The notes under the pieces: model-generated
Told to the model about the DNA's origin: nothing
Database searches by the model: none
The model's input: the letters and a program-made list of their open reading frames with translations, nothing else
Program-made: the position numbers and the translations under genes
DNA from: Flavobacterium sp.
GTDB lineage: Bacteria > Bacteroidota > Bacteroidia > Flavobacteriales > Flavobacteriaceae
Assembly (NCBI GenBank): GCA_008501705.1
Contig: QQUG01000196.1
Span: 1-51,136 of the forward strand
Direction of reading: 5' to 3'
Length of the DNA: 51,136 bases
Part shown: positions 50,327-51,136 of the stretch, one piece after another
Layout of the letters: each line of letters begins with the position of its first letter
Numbering within the stretch: the stretch's first letter is position 1

Positions 50327-51066
50327 TAAATCTCGTTAAAATCGGAACTACCGAATAAACTCCTGAATTTCATTTTTATTACACCAAAGATGGCTTCAGA
50401 AATAATTCCCCCGCTCATCTTGGATTCCCCCCTGGTACGATCGGTAAATACTACCGGTACCTCAATAATTTTACATTTTGCCAAATAGGCTTTAAATTTC
50501 ATTTCGATCTGGAACGCATAACCTACAAACCGGATCTTTTCCAGGTTGATCTTCTCCAAAACATGTCTGCGGTAACAAACAAAACCGGCTGTGGTATCAT
50601 ATATCCTCATTCCGGTAATAAAACGAACATATTTAGAGGCCAGCCAGGACAGTAATACTCTGCTCATGGGCCAGTTAACAACATTAACCCCTCTCACATA
50701 GCGCGATCCAATAGCAAGGTCATAGCCTCCCTTATCACAGGCATTGTACAATCGTATCAGATCGTTGGGATTATGAGAGAAATCGGCATCCATTTCAAAA
50801 ATATACTCATAGTCCCTTTTCAATGCCCAGCGGAATCCTTCAATATATGCGGTTCCAAGCCCCAGTTTTCCACTTCTTTCCAGGAGGAACAATCGTTCCT
50901 CGAATTCTTGCTGAAGGGTTTTTACCGTAGCTGCGGTCTCATCCGGCGAATTATCATCGACCACCAGAATATCGAAAGCGCGCTGAAGAGAAAAGATATT
51001 GCGGACCAACCGCTCTATGTTCTCTTTTTCATTATATGTAGGTATTACCACGAGGGCATTCGACAT
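50326..51066 (-). CDS. Polyprenol-phosphate mannosyltransferase (DPM1-like GT2)
   Basis: 246 residues from the ATG at 51066 ([21 protein letters not shown]). A GT2 fold: [29 protein letters not shown], and the donor-binding D-x-D in [11 protein letters not shown]. The piece [29 protein letters not shown] then [17 protein letters not shown] is diagnostic of dolichol/polyprenol-phosphate mannose synthases without the C-terminal membrane domain. It transfers a sugar from a nucleotide donor to a lipid phosphate at the membrane. A longer frame to 51084 starts with TTG inside the -7 element. First gene of the operon with pyrC and DUF4296. Confidence 0.9.
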   Translation of the reverse strand: MSNALVVIPTYNEKENIERLVRNIFSLQRAFDILVVDDNSPDETAATVKTLQQEFEERLFLLERSGKLGLGTAYIEGFRWALKRDYEYIFEMDADFSHNPNDLIRLYNACDKGGYDLAIGSRYVRGVNVVNWPMSRVLLSWLASKYVRFITGMRIYDTTAGFVCYRRHVLEKINLEKIRFVGYAFQIEMKFKAYLAKCKIIEVPVVFTDRTRGESKMSGGIISEAIFGVIKMKFRSLFGSSDFNEI

Positions 51067-51081
51067 AGACCGCATTTTCGG

Positions 51082-51089
51082 CAAATGTA
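51082..51089 (-). promoter_or_regulatory. -7 promoter element for the DPM1-like - pyrC - DUF4296 operon
   Basis: Minus-strand TACATTTG, 15 nt upstream of the ATG at 51066. A T-rich stretch stands about 20 nt further up where the -33 element is expected. Confidence 0.55.
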
Positions 51090-51136
51090 CCTCTTTTTAT
51101 GAAAATAAACTGTGCAATTATAGCCATTAGAATTCT

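Noticed and set aside
51099-51136. Possible start of a divergent plus-strand gene (MKINCAIIAIRI...)
   Set aside because: Only 12 codons are visible before the window ends, with no clear promoter or ribosome binding site; cannot be supported.

Overview
The window reads as chromosomal DNA of a member of the Flavobacteriaceae (Bacteroidota), probably marine or environmental. The signs are: two large secreted proteins with C-terminal type IX secretion (T9SS type A) sorting domains; many lipoprotein signal peptides; several promoters with the Bacteroidota -7 element TAnnTTTG, two of them with a well-spaced -33 element; a DNA polymerase III alpha subunit fused to a proofreading exonuclease; ribosomal protein S16 with a long acidic tail; and low-GC coding sequence. 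No rRNA, CRISPR array, prophage, transposase or integrase gene is visible. One tRNA (Asp, GTC) is present.

Layout. 1-16.5 kb is accessory-like and almost all on the minus strand. It holds a DoxX end plus FMN reductase, a T9SS beta-propeller protein next to a membrane-anchored TPR/LuxR-type regulator, then a tight seven-gene run (11234 down to 6939) of small enzymes and surface lipoproteins including two adjacent HExxH proteins. After that comes an AraC regulator followed by a five-gene run (15518 down to 11497: DUF5367-like, DUF1772, NmrA-like, beta-lactamase-like hydrolase, esterase) with its own promoter. Alanine dehydrogenase follows at 16.8 kb.

18.1-23.1 kb is the most unusual part. The 21 nt at the 3' end of the tRNA-Asp gene (23043-23116) recur twice downstream of it in the same orientation, each inside a 175-bp repeat (18134-18308 and 19880-20054, about 95% identical). 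The repeats split the region into two small islets: one carries a leucine-rich-repeat lipoprotein, the other a T9SS beta-propeller protein plus a truncated membrane-protein remnant that begins exactly at a repeat edge. No recombinase is present. 23.1-26.3 kb carries non-coding repeats of several kinds (7-nt arrays, a paired AT-rich element, structured elements) around an isolated DUF58 gene, a ClpP paralogue and thioredoxin.

26.3-51 kb is mainly housekeeping: dnaE; rpsP-rimM-trmN6; glutaryl-CoA dehydrogenase; a phosphoesterase; an iron-sulfur and redox group (ferredoxin, ferredoxin reductase, NfuA-like, Mrp); an alkyltransferase-like DNA repair protein, LysE-type exporter and TrmB; a glycosyltransferase; a PhoR/PhoB-type two-component system; tyrS; an SDR epimerase; and a coupled operon of a dolichol-phosphate-mannose-synthase-like enzyme, dihydroorotase and a DUF4296 lipoprotein. 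Within this part, a tightly packed trio (LuxE-like adenylating enzyme, membrane transglutaminase-like protein, DUF350-like membrane protein; 43518-46048) is a candidate uncharacterised system. Start codons were moved inward in several genes because the upstream start was TTG and/or a -7 promoter element lies between it and the next ATG.
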